Of a stretch of 64,000 nt of DNA, positions 18,237-29,662 are shown one piece after another. The position numbers were made by a program, and so were the translations under genes. Numbering within the stretch: position 1 is the stretch's first letter; each line of letters opens with the position of its first letter. The notes beneath the pieces are model-generated. The model saw only the letters and a program-made list of their open reading frames with translations, had not been told where the DNA came from and did not search any database. Origin of the DNA: Streptomyces hiroshimensis (GTDB taxonomy: Bacteria > Actinomycetota > Actinomycetes > Streptomycetales > Streptomycetaceae); contig NZ_BMUT01000014.1 of the NCBI RefSeq assembly GCF_014650335.1, positions 107,176 through 171,175 on the forward strand. The letters run 5' to 3'.

Positions 18237-18240
<4 letters not shown>
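17773..18240 (+). CDS. conserved hypothetical protein (155 aa)
   Basis: A GTG start with AAGGAGG about 8 bp upstream gives a 155-residue soluble protein. SAVREAMEGLLQIRRLMNGH begins a helical N-terminal half; the C-terminal half (VRVEWLGPPG, ALEDAGWPALEYRGARKQRWLE) looks like an alpha/beta domain. I do not recognise a family. Its TAG stop overlaps the stop of the convergent regulator gene, so there is no room for a separate terminator. Confidence 0.65.
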
Positions 18241-21776
<3,536 letters not shown>

Positions 21777-21897
21777 GTGGCTCCCAATCGTTCTCGTACG
21801 CGCGACTGATGTCGGTCGTCCGGCGCAGAGACGCAGGCGCCTTCCAAAACGGATCTTGGCATACGCACCAGGGCATTCCAAGATCGCGACAAGCCAT

Positions 21898-21937
21898 CGG
21901 CAAGTGAACGGCAAGGGAACCGCAAGGACTTCGCCAG
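21898..21937 (+). promoter_or_regulatory. SARP-type heptamer direct repeats, 11-bp period
   Basis: CGGCAAG at 21898-21904, CGGCAAG at 21909-21915 and CCGCAAG at 21920-21926, then a degenerate TCGCCAG at 21931-21937. Each is separated by 4 bp. SARP proteins are known to bind heptameric direct repeats on one DNA face with this 11-bp spacing, usually overlapping the -35 region of target promoters. That these lie beside a SARP gene makes autoregulation or control of the divergent methyltransferase gene likely. Confidence 0.6.
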
Positions 21938-22088
21938 GGCGGCCGGAACCGGCGGCAGGCGACGGCAAGGAAACGTCAGTGGCGCGGCCAGGCCGCTGCA
22001 AGGACGGTGCTGCACGATGTCCGTCGCCGGAGGAGACCGCCGCTGCCGGGAAGCGCGGGAAGCGCGGAAACGCATGAACGCGACGGGA

Positions 22089-22119
22089 TCCCTCACGCCG
22101 ACGGGGGTGACGTGAGGGA
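22089..22119. promoter_or_regulatory. perfect 9-bp inverted repeat upstream of methyltransferase gene
   Basis: TCCCTCACG (22089-22097) and CGTGAGGGA (22111-22119) with a 13-base spacer; centres are 22 bp apart, about two helical turns. It lies 58 bp before the methyltransferase start. Either an operator for a dimeric repressor or a leader hairpin. Confidence 0.45.
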
Positions 22120-22176
22120 ATCTCTCGATTCCGCTGGTTCAACAGACATGTCTCAGAAGAAAGCGGAGGATCTTCC

Positions 22177-23007
22177 GTGTCCAGCGCTCACACCGTCTTC
22201 CCCGTCCCCGAAGAAGTCGGACGCCTCTACGACCGCCTGACCGCGCTCGACACCGCGCAGACCGGCGGAAGCCTCCACCTCGGCTACTGGGAGGCCGAGG
22301 ACGACGGTGTGCCGCTCGCGGAGGCCGCCGACCGGCTCACCGACATGATGACGGACCGCCTGCGGGTCGACGGGAGCCATCGCGTGCTCGACGTCGGCTG
22401 CGGAGTCGGGCAGCCGGCCATGCGAATCGCCCGGCGCACCGGCGCGCACGTCACCGGCATCTCCGTCAGCCGCGGGCAGGTCGCGCGCGCCACGGCGCTC
22501 GCCGGGGCGGCGGGGCTGAGCGGCCGCGTGGAGTTCCGCTACGCCGACGCCATGCAACTCCCCTTCGAGGACAACTCGTTCGACGCCGTCATCGCCATCG
22601 AGTCGGTCTTCCACATGCCCGACCGCGAGCAGGTGTTCCGCGAGATCCGGCGGGTGCTGCGCCCCGGCGGCCGGCTGGTGCTGACCGACTTCTTCGAGCG
22701 GGCTCCGATCGCGGCCGGAATGCGGTCCGTCATGGACCGGTGCCTCCGGGACTTCATCATGACCCTGGCGCGGCCCGAGGACTACGTGCCCATGCTGAGC
22801 CGCGCGGGGCTGCGCTTCACCGAACTCCTCGACATCACCGAGCAGAGTGTGCGCCGGACCTTCGAGCAGATGAGCAAGGCCCGCGGGGACGGGGGAGAGC
22901 TGCGGACCGCGTTCGACGAAGCGGCGGTGGAGAAGTTCGGCCCCGCCGACATGGTCGACGTCGACGAGTTCGGCTCCGTCCTGCTGTCCGCGGAGAAGCC
23001 CCTCTGA
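22177..23007 (+). CDS. SAM-dependent methyltransferase
   Basis: A 276-residue class I methyltransferase. VLDVGCGVGQPAMRIA (about residues 71-86) is SAM motif I, YADAMQLPFEDNSFD contains motif II, and LRPGGRLVLTDFF is motif III. Overall it resembles small-molecule O- or C-methyltransferases from antibiotic pathways such as the rifamycin/erythromycin sugar type. GTG at 22177 follows GCGGAGG. The acceptor is unknown; a SARP regulator and a sulfotransferase gene flank it. Confidence 0.82.
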   Translation: MSSAHTVFPVPEEVGRLYDRLTALDTAQTGGSLHLGYWEAEDDGVPLAEAADRLTDMMTDRLRVDGSHRVLDVGCGVGQPAMRIARRTGAHVTGISVSRGQVARATALAGAAGLSGRVEFRYADAMQLPFEDNSFDAVIAIESVFHMPDREQVFREIRRVLRPGGRLVLTDFFERAPIAAGMRSVMDRCLRDFIMTLARPEDYVPMLSRAGLRFTELLDITEQSVRRTFEQMSKARGDGGELRTAFDEAAVEKFGPADMVDVDEFGSVLLSAEKPL

Positions 23008-23080
23008 CGGGACCGGACACGACGCGGATGGGCGTGGGTGAGGTGAGGCAAGGCGAGCAGGCACGCGATCAGGTGCGCGA

Positions 23081-23917
23081 TCAAGGCCTCTGGGGGAGTG
23101 GTGTGTCCGCAGCGAGGGCTGCCGGGTGCCATGCGGGCGCGAGGATCCGGCGGACGGCGTCGTTGACGTAGTCGATCTGCGGGCCGGTGAGATAGTCGCG
23201 GAATCCGCCGATGACGCCGCGGCGCGTCTTGTACGAGTCGGGGTCGCCGGGCACGGCGGGCCGGAGCCGGTCCGTGCCCAGCGCGTCGGAGAGCTCCATG
23301 GCGCGCATGGAGTCGAAGCCCGCGAAGTCCACCGCGGCCCGCAGCGCCTGGTCACCGGCCGGCGGCAGGCCGCAGAAGCCGAGTATGCGGGAGAGTTCTC
23401 CGGCGGTGTCGGCGGTGAGCCGCTCGTAGGAGGTGACGAGGAAGCCGGCGGGCACGTGCTGCCGGGCGTGCCAGATGTTCCAGAAGGACAGGCAGGTCCT
23501 GACGCTGCCCCGCTCCTCGGACAGGAAGGCTCCGAGCCCGGCGTCGTAGGGCCGGCCCTGCCGGCGGGTCTGCTGGAAGTAGCAGGAGACGGCGGTGTCC
23601 CGGATGTCGCGGAGGATGAGGACCACCTTGCGGTCGTGGTAGAAGTCCTTGTCCCGGGACAGCTCGCCGGGGGTCCGCCACAGGACGCGGTCGTCGTGCC
23701 AGAAGACGATGCGCGGAACGGCCGGTGACACGTCGCTGAACCCGGTCAGGTCCAGGTTCCTGCAGGCCTCCATGGGGATGTGATGCGCGGCCGAGATGGC
23801 CTTGGCCATCAGGACCCGCAGCCACGTCCGGCCGCACTTCGGGAACGAGATGACGTAGACGTCACCGTGCGCGTCGACGGCCTTCACGCTCTTGTCCGGG
23901 GGCGGAGTCGGGAACAT
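23081..23917 (-). CDS. PAPS-dependent sulfotransferase domain protein
   Basis: A 278-residue protein. VISFPKCGRTWLRVL (about residues 22-36) is the 5'-phosphosulfate loop and LRDIRDTAVSCYFQQ (about 101-115) the 3'-phosphate-binding segment of the cytosolic sulfotransferase family. A HARQHVP/LVTSYERL pair and GFCGLPP match the middle of the family fold. ATG at 23917 follows AAGGGAG. It transfers sulfate from PAPS to a hydroxyl on an unknown acceptor. The gene faces the methyltransferase gene, and both could modify the same metabolite. Confidence 0.8.
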   Translation of the reverse strand: MFPTPPPDKSVKAVDAHGDVYVISFPKCGRTWLRVLMAKAISAAHHIPMEACRNLDLTGFSDVSPAVPRIVFWHDDRVLWRTPGELSRDKDFYHDRKVVLILRDIRDTAVSCYFQQTRRQGRPYDAGLGAFLSEERGSVRTCLSFWNIWHARQHVPAGFLVTSYERLTADTAGELSRILGFCGLPPAGDQALRAAVDFAGFDSMRAMELSDALGTDRLRPAVPGDPDSYKTRRGVIGGFRDYLTGPQIDYVNDAVRRILAPAWHPAALAADTPLPQRP

Positions 23918-24404
23918 GGGACTCCCTTCGGCGGCGGTGCCCGGGGCTGGACCCAGGCGGCCACGATCCCGGATCACCGGCCCTCCGGCAACAGGGCGTC
24001 AGGGCATCGAGGTATGGGGGCATCGGGGTGCCGGGGAACGCCGGTCGGCACGTACTGCCGCGGCGGACTGACGCAATGTCATGCCGCAAGAGGCCCGACC
24101 GCACACTATCGGCCACCTCGCCCATGGGGTCGGGGCTCTCCGGCTCACCGGCCCGCGGTGATGAAAATGCGGACATTCCCACCACATCGTGAGTGATGGC
24201 CGCCCCTGGGCGCACGACAAGCTCGGTGTATGCCGCACGAACCATCGCCCTCTCATGGCGCAAAGGTGACGGTGCAGCCTCGGCCATCTCGACCAACATC
24301 ATCAAGCGCTGCTTCACTTGCGCGGCGGGAGCCCCCAGTCGCCCGATCGGGCTATTGCAAGGGCTCCCTCTTGACGCATGCGCCCAGATGGAAGAGGGAC
24401 CGGG
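23918..24404. promoter_or_regulatory. 487-bp divergent intergenic region upstream of the 2-MIB operon
   Basis: No supportable gene on either strand; open frames here lack a start with a ribosome-binding site and match no family. It must carry the promoters of the sulfotransferase gene (leftward) and the encapsulin/2-MIB operon (rightward). The one clear element is a palindrome at 24341-24352. Confidence 0.5.
24341..24352. promoter_or_regulatory. 12-bp perfect palindrome before the encapsulin gene
   Basis: GCCCGATCGGGC is self-complementary and ends 52 bp before the encapsulin start. Position and symmetry suit an operator; binding factor unknown. Confidence 0.35.
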
Positions 24405-25835
24405 ATGTCGACCGCAGCGCACCGGCAGCACCAGCCGGAGCAGCCCGAACAGCAAGCAGGCCGGGCCCAGCTCAGCCTGGGGATCGCCGCTGCGCGGAAC
24501 CTGGCGAGTACCACCAAGACCGCCCCGCAGATGCAGGGCATCAGCTCGCGCTGGCTGCTGCGCATGCTGCCGTGGGTGGAGGTGAAGGGCGGCACGTACC
24601 GGGTCAACCGGCGCCTGGTGTACGAGGTCGGCGACGGCCGCGTCACCTTCGTCCAGGAAGGCGCCGCGGTCAAGGTCGTCCCCGCGGAGCTGGGGGAACT
24701 GCCGCTGCTGCGCGGATTCCACGACGACGAGACGCTGCGCGCGCTGGCCGAGCGGTGCCGGCAGCAGGAGTACGAACCCGGCCAGGTGATCGCCGAACGG
24801 GGCCGGCCCGTCGACCACGTCTATCTGATCGCGCACGGCAAGGTGGAGAAGGCCGGAGCCGGGAGGTACGGCGAGGAGACCCGTCGCGGCGTGCTGGCCG
24901 ACGGCGCGTACTTCGGCGCGCAGGCGGTGGCCGAGGAGCCGGGCACCTGGGAGTTCACGGCCCGCGCGATGACGGCGTGCACCGTCCTGGCCCTGCCCCG
25001 GTACGCCTACGAGGAGGTGGCGGGCCGCAGCGAGCGGCTGCGGGTCCACGTCCGGCAGCGTCAGGCCGAAAAGGCGCGTCCGCAGAACAAGAAGGGCGAG
25101 GCGAACATCGCCCTCGCCTCCGGCCACGCCGGTGAGCCGGTGCTGCCGGGCACCTTCGTCGACTACGAGCTCGCCCCCCGCGAGTACGAGCTGAGCGTGG
25201 CGCAGACGATCCTGCGGGTCCACAGCAGGGTCGCCGACCTCTACAACGACCCGATGGACCAGGTCGAGCACCAGCTGCGGCTGACCATCGAGGCGCTGCG
25301 CGAGCGCCAGGAGTCCGAGCTCGTCAACAACCCCGAGTTCGGCCTGCTGCACAACGCCGACTACAGCCAGCGCATCTCCACCCACTCCGGCCCGCCCACG
25401 CCCGACGACATGGACGAGCTGTTGAGCATGCGGCGCGGGACCAAGGCGTTCTTCGCCCACCCCCGGGCCGTCTCCGCCTTCGCCCGCGAGTGCAACAAGC
25501 GGGGCCTGTCCTTCGACAGCGCCGACCTGAACGGCCACCCCGTGCCCGCCTGGCGGGGCGTCCCGATCCTGCCCTGCGGCAAGATCCCCGTCTCGGAGGA
25601 GGGCACCTCCTCCATCCTCGCCATGCGCCTGGGCGAGGGCGACCAGGGAGTCGTCGGCCTGCGGCAGACCGGGATCCCCGACGAGTACGAGCCCGGCCTG
25701 AACGTGCGGTTCATGGGCATCAACGACCAGGCCCTCATCTCCTACCTGGTCAGCACCTACTACTCGGCGGCCGTTCTCGTCCCCGACGCGCTCGGCGTCC
25801 TGGAGAACGTCGAGGTCTTCCACACCCCGTCCTGA
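24405..25835 (+). CDS. family 2B encapsulin shell protein with cyclic-nucleotide-binding domain
   Basis: A 476-residue HK97-fold shell protein. A cNMP-binding domain (about residues 105-225: YEPGQVIAERG, VYLIAHGKVE, GVLADGAYFGAQAV) is inserted in the shell-forming sequence, the defining feature of family 2B. The C-terminal part (VAQTILRVHSRVADLYNDPMDQ, ADYSQRI, FMGINDQALISYLVSTYYSAAV) is the capsid domain. ATG at 24405 follows GAAGAGGG; an upstream in-frame ATG at 24378 lacks a site. Such genes are known to sit next to 2-MIB synthase, whose product is packaged inside. It was formerly annotated as a Crp-like regulator (EshA family); that label is misleading. Confidence 0.88.
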   Translation: MSTAAHRQHQPEQPEQQAGRAQLSLGIAAARNLASTTKTAPQMQGISSRWLLRMLPWVEVKGGTYRVNRRLVYEVGDGRVTFVQEGAAVKVVPAELGELPLLRGFHDDETLRALAERCRQQEYEPGQVIAERGRPVDHVYLIAHGKVEKAGAGRYGEETRRGVLADGAYFGAQAVAEEPGTWEFTARAMTACTVLALPRYAYEEVAGRSERLRVHVRQRQAEKARPQNKKGEANIALASGHAGEPVLPGTFVDYELAPREYELSVAQTILRVHSRVADLYNDPMDQVEHQLRLTIEALRERQESELVNNPEFGLLHNADYSQRISTHSGPPTPDDMDELLSMRRGTKAFFAHPRAVSAFARECNKRGLSFDSADLNGHPVPAWRGVPILPCGKIPVSEEGTSSILAMRLGEGDQGVVGLRQTGIPDEYEPGLNVRFMGINDQALISYLVSTYYSAAVLVPDALGVLENVEVFHTPS

Positions 25836-25870
25836 CGGGCACCACCCCCCCGGAACGGAGAGAAGAACCT

Positions 25871-27205
25871 GTGTCACTGCTGTCCAGGATCACCGCGCCC
25901 ACGGCCCGCCACGACGTGGCGCGGCTGGTGGCCGCGCTGCTCACCCATCACCAGGGCGTCCGGCGTTCCGCACCGAAGGCGCTGCCCGGAACCACGCCCC
26001 GCCCGGCGGGCACCCGCCTGCCCACCGGGCCCACGGGGCTGGGCACCTCCGCCGCCCGCATCGCGGCCGGGAAGGCTGCAGGGAAAGTCGCAGAGAAAGC
26101 AGCAGAGAAGGCAGCAGAGAAGGCAGCAGAGAAGGCAGCAGAGAAGGCCGCAGGGAAGCCGGTGGGTGGCGCCCCTGACGTCTCCGGTGCCTCTGGTATC
26201 TCCGGTGCCCCCGGCGTCTCCCGCGGCGCCTCGGGTGACCGCGGCACCGGGGTCCCGGAGCTGTACTGCCCGCCCGCGCTCCGCGACGACCCGGCGCTGG
26301 GCCAGGAGGTCAACGACCGGCTGGTGGCCTGGGCGGACGAGGTCGGCATATACGACGGACGGCTGGATCGCGTCCGGGCGGCCGACTTCGGGCGCCTGAT
26401 GATGCTGGCCCACCCCGACAGCGACGACCCGGACCGGCTGCTGGCGGCGGGGAAGTGCGCCCTGGCCGAGTGGGCCACGGACGACTACTACTGCGATGAC
26501 GAGACCATGGGCTCCAGGACCGAACTCCTCGGCTCCCACCTCGGACTCGCCTACACGGCCCTCGACCCCTCCCACCTCCCGGCCCGCTACGCGCCGACCT
26601 GGGAGGAGGAGATGCGCGAGGACCCCGTACGGGTCGCCCTGCGCTCGGGCCTGGACCACCTGTCCCGCTACGCGGAGCCCTCGCAGGTCGCCCGGCTGCG
26701 GCACGAGGTCGCCGTCCTCTTCGTGGGCTACGAGCAGGAGGGTTCGTGGCGCTCCCAGGGCCGCATGCCCGGCGTCCGCGAATACCTGGCCCACCGTCAG
26801 ATCAACAGCTTCCTCCCCTGCATCGCACTCGCCGACGTGGTCGGCGGCTACGCGCTGCCCGCCTCCGTATACGCCGAACCGCGCGTGCGCCGCGCCGTGA
26901 CGATGGCCGCCACGGCCGCCACGCTCGTCAACGACCTGTACTCGATGACGAAGGAACACGACTCCTCGGGCGTGGAGTTCAACCTCCCCGTCGTGATCGC
27001 CGAGGAGGACGGCTGCTCGCTGCGCGAGGCCATCGAGCGGAGTGCGGAGATCCACGACGAGCTCGTGCACACCTACGAGACGGAGGCCGCGGCCCTCGCC
27101 CTCACCGGATCGCCCGAGCTGCGCCGGTTCCTCGCGGGAGTCTGGGCCTGGCTCGGCGGCAACCGCGAATGGCACGCCGGGAGCCCCCGCTACAACAGCG
27201 CGTGA
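25871..27205 (+). CDS. mibs: 2-methylisoborneol synthase (terpene cyclase)
   Basis: A 444-residue class I terpene synthase converting 2-methyl-GPP to 2-MIB, an earthy odorant. The acidic metal motif is D204-D-Y-Y-C-D-D-E211, and the NSE triad is N354-D-L-Y-S358-M-T-K-E362. The first ~125 residues are disordered: Pro/Thr-rich, then Ala-Glu-Lys repeats, then Gly/Ser-rich. In this family that tail directs cargo loading into the encapsulin. GTG at 25871 follows GGAACGGAGAG. It sits 35 bp after the shell gene and 130 bp before the GPP methyltransferase gene, one operon. Confidence 0.93.
   Translation: MSLLSRITAPTARHDVARLVAALLTHHQGVRRSAPKALPGTTPRPAGTRLPTGPTGLGTSAARIAAGKAAGKVAEKAAEKAAEKAAEKAAEKAAGKPVGGAPDVSGASGISGAPGVSRGASGDRGTGVPELYCPPALRDDPALGQEVNDRLVAWADEVGIYDGRLDRVRAADFGRLMMLAHPDSDDPDRLLAAGKCALAEWATDDYYCDDETMGSRTELLGSHLGLAYTALDPSHLPARYAPTWEEEMREDPVRVALRSGLDHLSRYAEPSQVARLRHEVAVLFVGYEQEGSWRSQGRMPGVREYLAHRQINSFLPCIALADVVGGYALPASVYAEPRVRRAVTMAATAATLVNDLYSMTKEHDSSGVEFNLPVVIAEEDGCSLREAIERSAEIHDELVHTYETEAAALALTGSPELRRFLAGVWAWLGGNREWHAGSPRYNSA
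26090..26149 (+). repeat. five tandem 12-bp repeats in the 2-MIB synthase tail
   Basis: Consensus GCAGAGAAGGCA, five consecutive copies (first has one change, last ends in C), flanked by degenerate GCAGGGAA units. Each unit codes Ala-Glu-Lys-Ala. Units are in frame, so copy number can change without breaking the enzyme, but would change the length of a predicted Ala/Glu/Lys helix in the cargo-loading region. Confidence 0.85.
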
Positions 27206-27250
27206 GCCTGCCCTGCTTCGCGTCCGTCCCCTCTGTTCCTTGAACACCCA

Positions 27251-27277
27251 CGCACATCACGCACATCACGCACATCA
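27251..27277. repeat. three 9-bp tandem repeats upstream of the GPP methyltransferase gene
   Basis: CGCACATCA three times in a row, then decaying copies to about 27295. It fills most of the 130-bp gap between 2-MIB synthase and GPP methyltransferase genes. Probably neutral slippage; it may also lie in the untranslated spacer and affect coupling. Confidence 0.7.
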
Positions 27278-27335
27278 CGTACGCCACGCACACCGCGCGT
27301 ACTCACGCATGCCCTGATCCGTAAGGAGCACCACC

Positions 27336-28202
27336 ATGACGACCACGCCTGCCCCCGAAGCGTCCGCCGGCGTCCTGCGCACCGCCTACCAGAAGTCGGT
27401 CGCGGAGTACTGGAACAACGAGAAGGACCCGGTCAACCTGCGCCTGGGCGACGTCGACGGCCTCTACCACCACCACTACGGCCTCGGCGACTACGACCCG
27501 TCCGTCCTGGAGGGCCCCGAGGAGACCCGGGACGCGCGCATCATCGAGGAGCTGCACCGCCTGGAGTCGGCGCAGGCCGACGTCCTCCTCGACCACCTCG
27601 GCCCCATCGCCCCCGACCAGCGCGTGCTGGACGCCGGCTGCGGCCGCGGCGGCACCAGCATCATGGCCAACGCCCGCTTCGGCTGCCGGGCCGACGGCGT
27701 CTCCATCTCCCGGAAGCAGGTCGACTTCGCCAACGAGCAGGCCCGCAAGCGGGGCGTGGACGACAAGGTCCGCTACCACTTCGCCAACATGCTGGACACC
27801 GGCCTGCCCACCGGCGCCTTCCAGGGCATCTGGAACAACGAGTCCACCATGTACGTCGACCTGTTCGAGCTCTTCGCCGAGCACGCCCGCCAGCTGGCGT
27901 ACGGCGGCCGCTACGTCACCATCACCGGCTGCTCCAACGACGTGACGGGCCTGCGATCCAAGGCCGTCAGCCGCATCGACGAGCACTACACGTGCAACAT
28001 CCACCCCCGCAGCACGTACTTCAAGGCCATGGCCGCCAACGGCCTCGTGCCCATCAACGTCGTCGACCTCACGGCCGCGACCATCCCGTACTGGGAGCTG
28101 CGCGCCCAGTCCTCCCTCGCCACCGGCGTCGAGGACCCCTTCCTGACCGCGTACAAGGAGGGCAGCTTCCACTACCTCCTGATCGCCGCCGACCGCATCT
28201 GA
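27336..28202 (+). CDS. gppmt: geranyl diphosphate 2-C-methyltransferase
   Basis: A 288-residue SAM-dependent C-methyltransferase making 2-methyl-GPP for the preceding cyclase. VLDAGCGRGGTSIMANARFG is the SAM site, WNNESTMYVDL matches the family active-site stretch, and the opening YQKSVAEYWNNEKDPVNLRLG is characteristic. ATG at 27336 follows AAGGAGC. Together with the cyclase this is the complete two-enzyme 2-MIB pathway. A strong hairpin 6 bp after the stop ends the operon. Confidence 0.93.
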   Translation: MTTTPAPEASAGVLRTAYQKSVAEYWNNEKDPVNLRLGDVDGLYHHHYGLGDYDPSVLEGPEETRDARIIEELHRLESAQADVLLDHLGPIAPDQRVLDAGCGRGGTSIMANARFGCRADGVSISRKQVDFANEQARKRGVDDKVRYHFANMLDTGLPTGAFQGIWNNESTMYVDLFELFAEHARQLAYGGRYVTITGCSNDVTGLRSKAVSRIDEHYTCNIHPRSTYFKAMAANGLVPINVVDLTAATIPYWELRAQSSLATGVEDPFLTAYKEGSFHYLLIAADRI

Positions 28203-28208
28203 CCCACG

Positions 28209-28239
28209 GGCGGCGGGACCCCGGCCCGGTCCCGCCGCC
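28209..28239 (+). terminator. terminator of the 2-MIB operon
   Basis: GGCGGCGGGACC (28209-28220) and GGTCCCGCCGCC (28228-28239) form a perfect 12-bp stem with a 7-base loop, beginning 6 bp after the GPP methyltransferase stop. No U-tract. It probably also serves the convergent nucleotidyltransferase gene. Confidence 0.75.
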
Positions 28240-28293
28240 GCAGCCCGGCGGAGTGCAGGGTGAGAACAGAGCCGAGGGTGGCCTTCGGCAGCC

Positions 28294-29046
28294 TCAGTCG
28301 GCGGTTCCGAACAGCTCCTCGGCCTCGGCGATCGCCCTGGTCAGGGCCTCGGGCCGCGGACGGAGCCCGGACAGGATCGCGTCGATGCCCCGCAGACCGG
28401 CCTGCTGCAGGAGCCGCTTCTCGTTGGTGACCCACTCGCCGCGCGCCGCCAGCACCGCGTGCCCCGTCTGCAGGGCGGCGGTGGCCAGCGCGCCCGCGAC
28501 CTCCGTGGCCTGGCCGCGCCCGGCGTACGCGCCCTTGGCGTAGCGGAGCGTCAGGGCCGCGCGCTCCCGCCACATCCGCGGGGCCGTCTCGCGCAGGGCC
28601 TGCGGGTACTCGGGGCGCGGCAGGGTGCCGCGCAGCACCTGGTTGACGGCGAGCTCGGCGACCACCAGGTAGCTCGGGATGCCCGCGAGGTGGAACATCA
28701 GGGGCTCCCAGTGGAAGCGGCCCTGCCGGGCCTCGGCGAGTTCGTGGTCCACGACGTCGAGGTCGCGGTAGTGGACGTCGACGGTCCGGCCGTCGATCGT
28801 GAGCCAGGCCCCGCCGTTGAACACGCCGCCGCCCCAGCCACCGATCTCGGAGACCTCGCCCTCCCAGCCGACGGCACGCAGATCCGCCGGGTCGAAACCG
28901 CCGCGGTAGTACACGGCCATGTCCCAGTCGCTGTCGGGGGTGTGGGTGCCTTGAGCGCGCGAGCCGCCGAGGGTGACGGCGCGTACGGCGGGCAGCGCCG
29001 CGAGCCGGTCGGAGACGTGGTCGAGGAAGAGTGCGTCGTCGGTCAT
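28294..29046 (-). CDS. nucleotidyltransferase-fold protein
   Basis: About 250 residues from the ATG at 29046; an ATG at 29106 is an alternative, neither with a strong ribosome-binding site. LGGSRAQGTHTPDSDWDMAVYY (about residues 26-46) is the GS-x(n)-DxD signature of polymerase-beta-type nucleotidyltransferases, and a VDVHYRDLD segment gives the third acidic position. The C-terminal part is helical, like the DUF4037/aminoglycoside adenylyltransferase-like group. The substrate is unknown; tRNA or small-molecule adenylylation are both possible. Confidence 0.75.
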   Translation of the reverse strand: MTDDALFLDHVSDRLAALPAVRAVTLGGSRAQGTHTPDSDWDMAVYYRGGFDPADLRAVGWEGEVSEIGGWGGGVFNGGAWLTIDGRTVDVHYRDLDVVDHELAEARQGRFHWEPLMFHLAGIPSYLVVAELAVNQVLRGTLPRPEYPQALRETAPRMWRERAALTLRYAKGAYAGRGQATEVAGALATAALQTGHAVLAARGEWVTNEKRLLQQAGLRGIDAILSGLRPRPEALTRAIAEAEELFGTAD

Positions 29047-29299
29047 GAGGATCCGATCGTGAGAAGCCGCGGGAAATCGCGAGAAGTGGATGACGTTGTG
29101 AGCCATGAGGGCGATGCGGGCACACCGGGGGAACGCCGGAGCGGCTGGGCTCGGACGGCGTTCCGTGGATCGGTGTGCGGGCGTGTCATCACTTCATGAA
29201 GCAGACTCTATCGACGAGATACCCGGCGCGCTCGGCCGGCCTGCCCGTGACTGCCGGTTGTACCAGCACCTCTTGCACTTCTTGTGATCGACTGGCGCT

Positions 29300-29611
29300 G
29301 TGGAAGCTATCTGGACAAGTGTCGTAGCGGTGATGGGCACGCTGCTGGGTTCCGTGGTCACGCACACCTTCCAGCGCCTCGCCTCCAGGCGCAGTGAGCT
29401 GTTCACACGCTCCGAGGCGCTTCGGCAGGAACGTATAGCCACGTACAGTGCGTTCGCCGCAGCGGTGGAGGACTACCGCCGTGGCCAGGCGGACCGCTGG
29501 TACCGCAAGCGAGAGGATCCGGACGGGGACGCGTTCGTCACGGCGCGGGACGAGGCACACCGGCTCCGGACAGCGGCCTTTGTCTCCCGCGCTTCGCTGC
29601 TGGTGCGGTGA
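29300..29611 (+). CDS. small membrane-anchored protein, possibly truncated
   Basis: A 103-residue protein from a GTG at 29300. EAIWTSVVAVMGTLLGSVVTHTFQ is one N-terminal membrane segment, followed by a charged helical region (FTRSEALRQERIATYSAFAAAVEDYRR split over two helices). In my recollection similar Streptomyces proteins run to about 150-160 residues with a further helical half after the LRTAAF position; here the reading ends soon after in ASLLVR. It may be frameshifted or naturally short. Confidence 0.5.
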   Translation: MEAIWTSVVAVMGTLLGSVVTHTFQRLASRRSELFTRSEALRQERIATYSAFAAAVEDYRRGQADRWYRKREDPDGDAFVTARDEAHRLRTAAFVSRASLLVR

Positions 29612-29662
29612 GCGGAGGGCGTCCGCTCACTCTGCTCACTCCGCGCGGTCAGCAGTCCGCAC

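Larger units (their letters stand above)
21777..22176. promoter_or_regulatory. 400-bp divergent regulatory region between SARP regulator and methyltransferase genes
   Basis: No gene. It holds a near-repeat of TTCCAA...GATC segments (21843-21858 and 21875-21885), three to four 7-bp direct repeats with 11-bp period (21898-21937), a further CGGCAAG at 21963, and a 9-bp inverted repeat at 22089-22119. The combination suggests that both divergent promoters are controlled here. Confidence 0.5.

Noticed and set aside
21777..22142. In-frame N-terminal extension of the SARP-type regulator
   Set aside because: The ATG at 21776 has a good ribosome-binding site, and the extension crosses the repeat-rich control region.
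24193..24585. Open frame upstream of and overlapping the encapsulin gene
   Set aside because: Out of frame with the shell protein, no ribosome-binding site, no motif.
24405..25835. Crp/Fnr-type transcription factor
   Set aside because: A cNMP domain is present but there is no helix-turn-helix; the remaining ~350 residues fit an encapsulin shell.
26071..26158. Short tandem repeats considered as a CRISPR array
   Set aside because: Units are 12 bp, contiguous, without spacers, and code Ala-Glu-Lys-Ala in frame.
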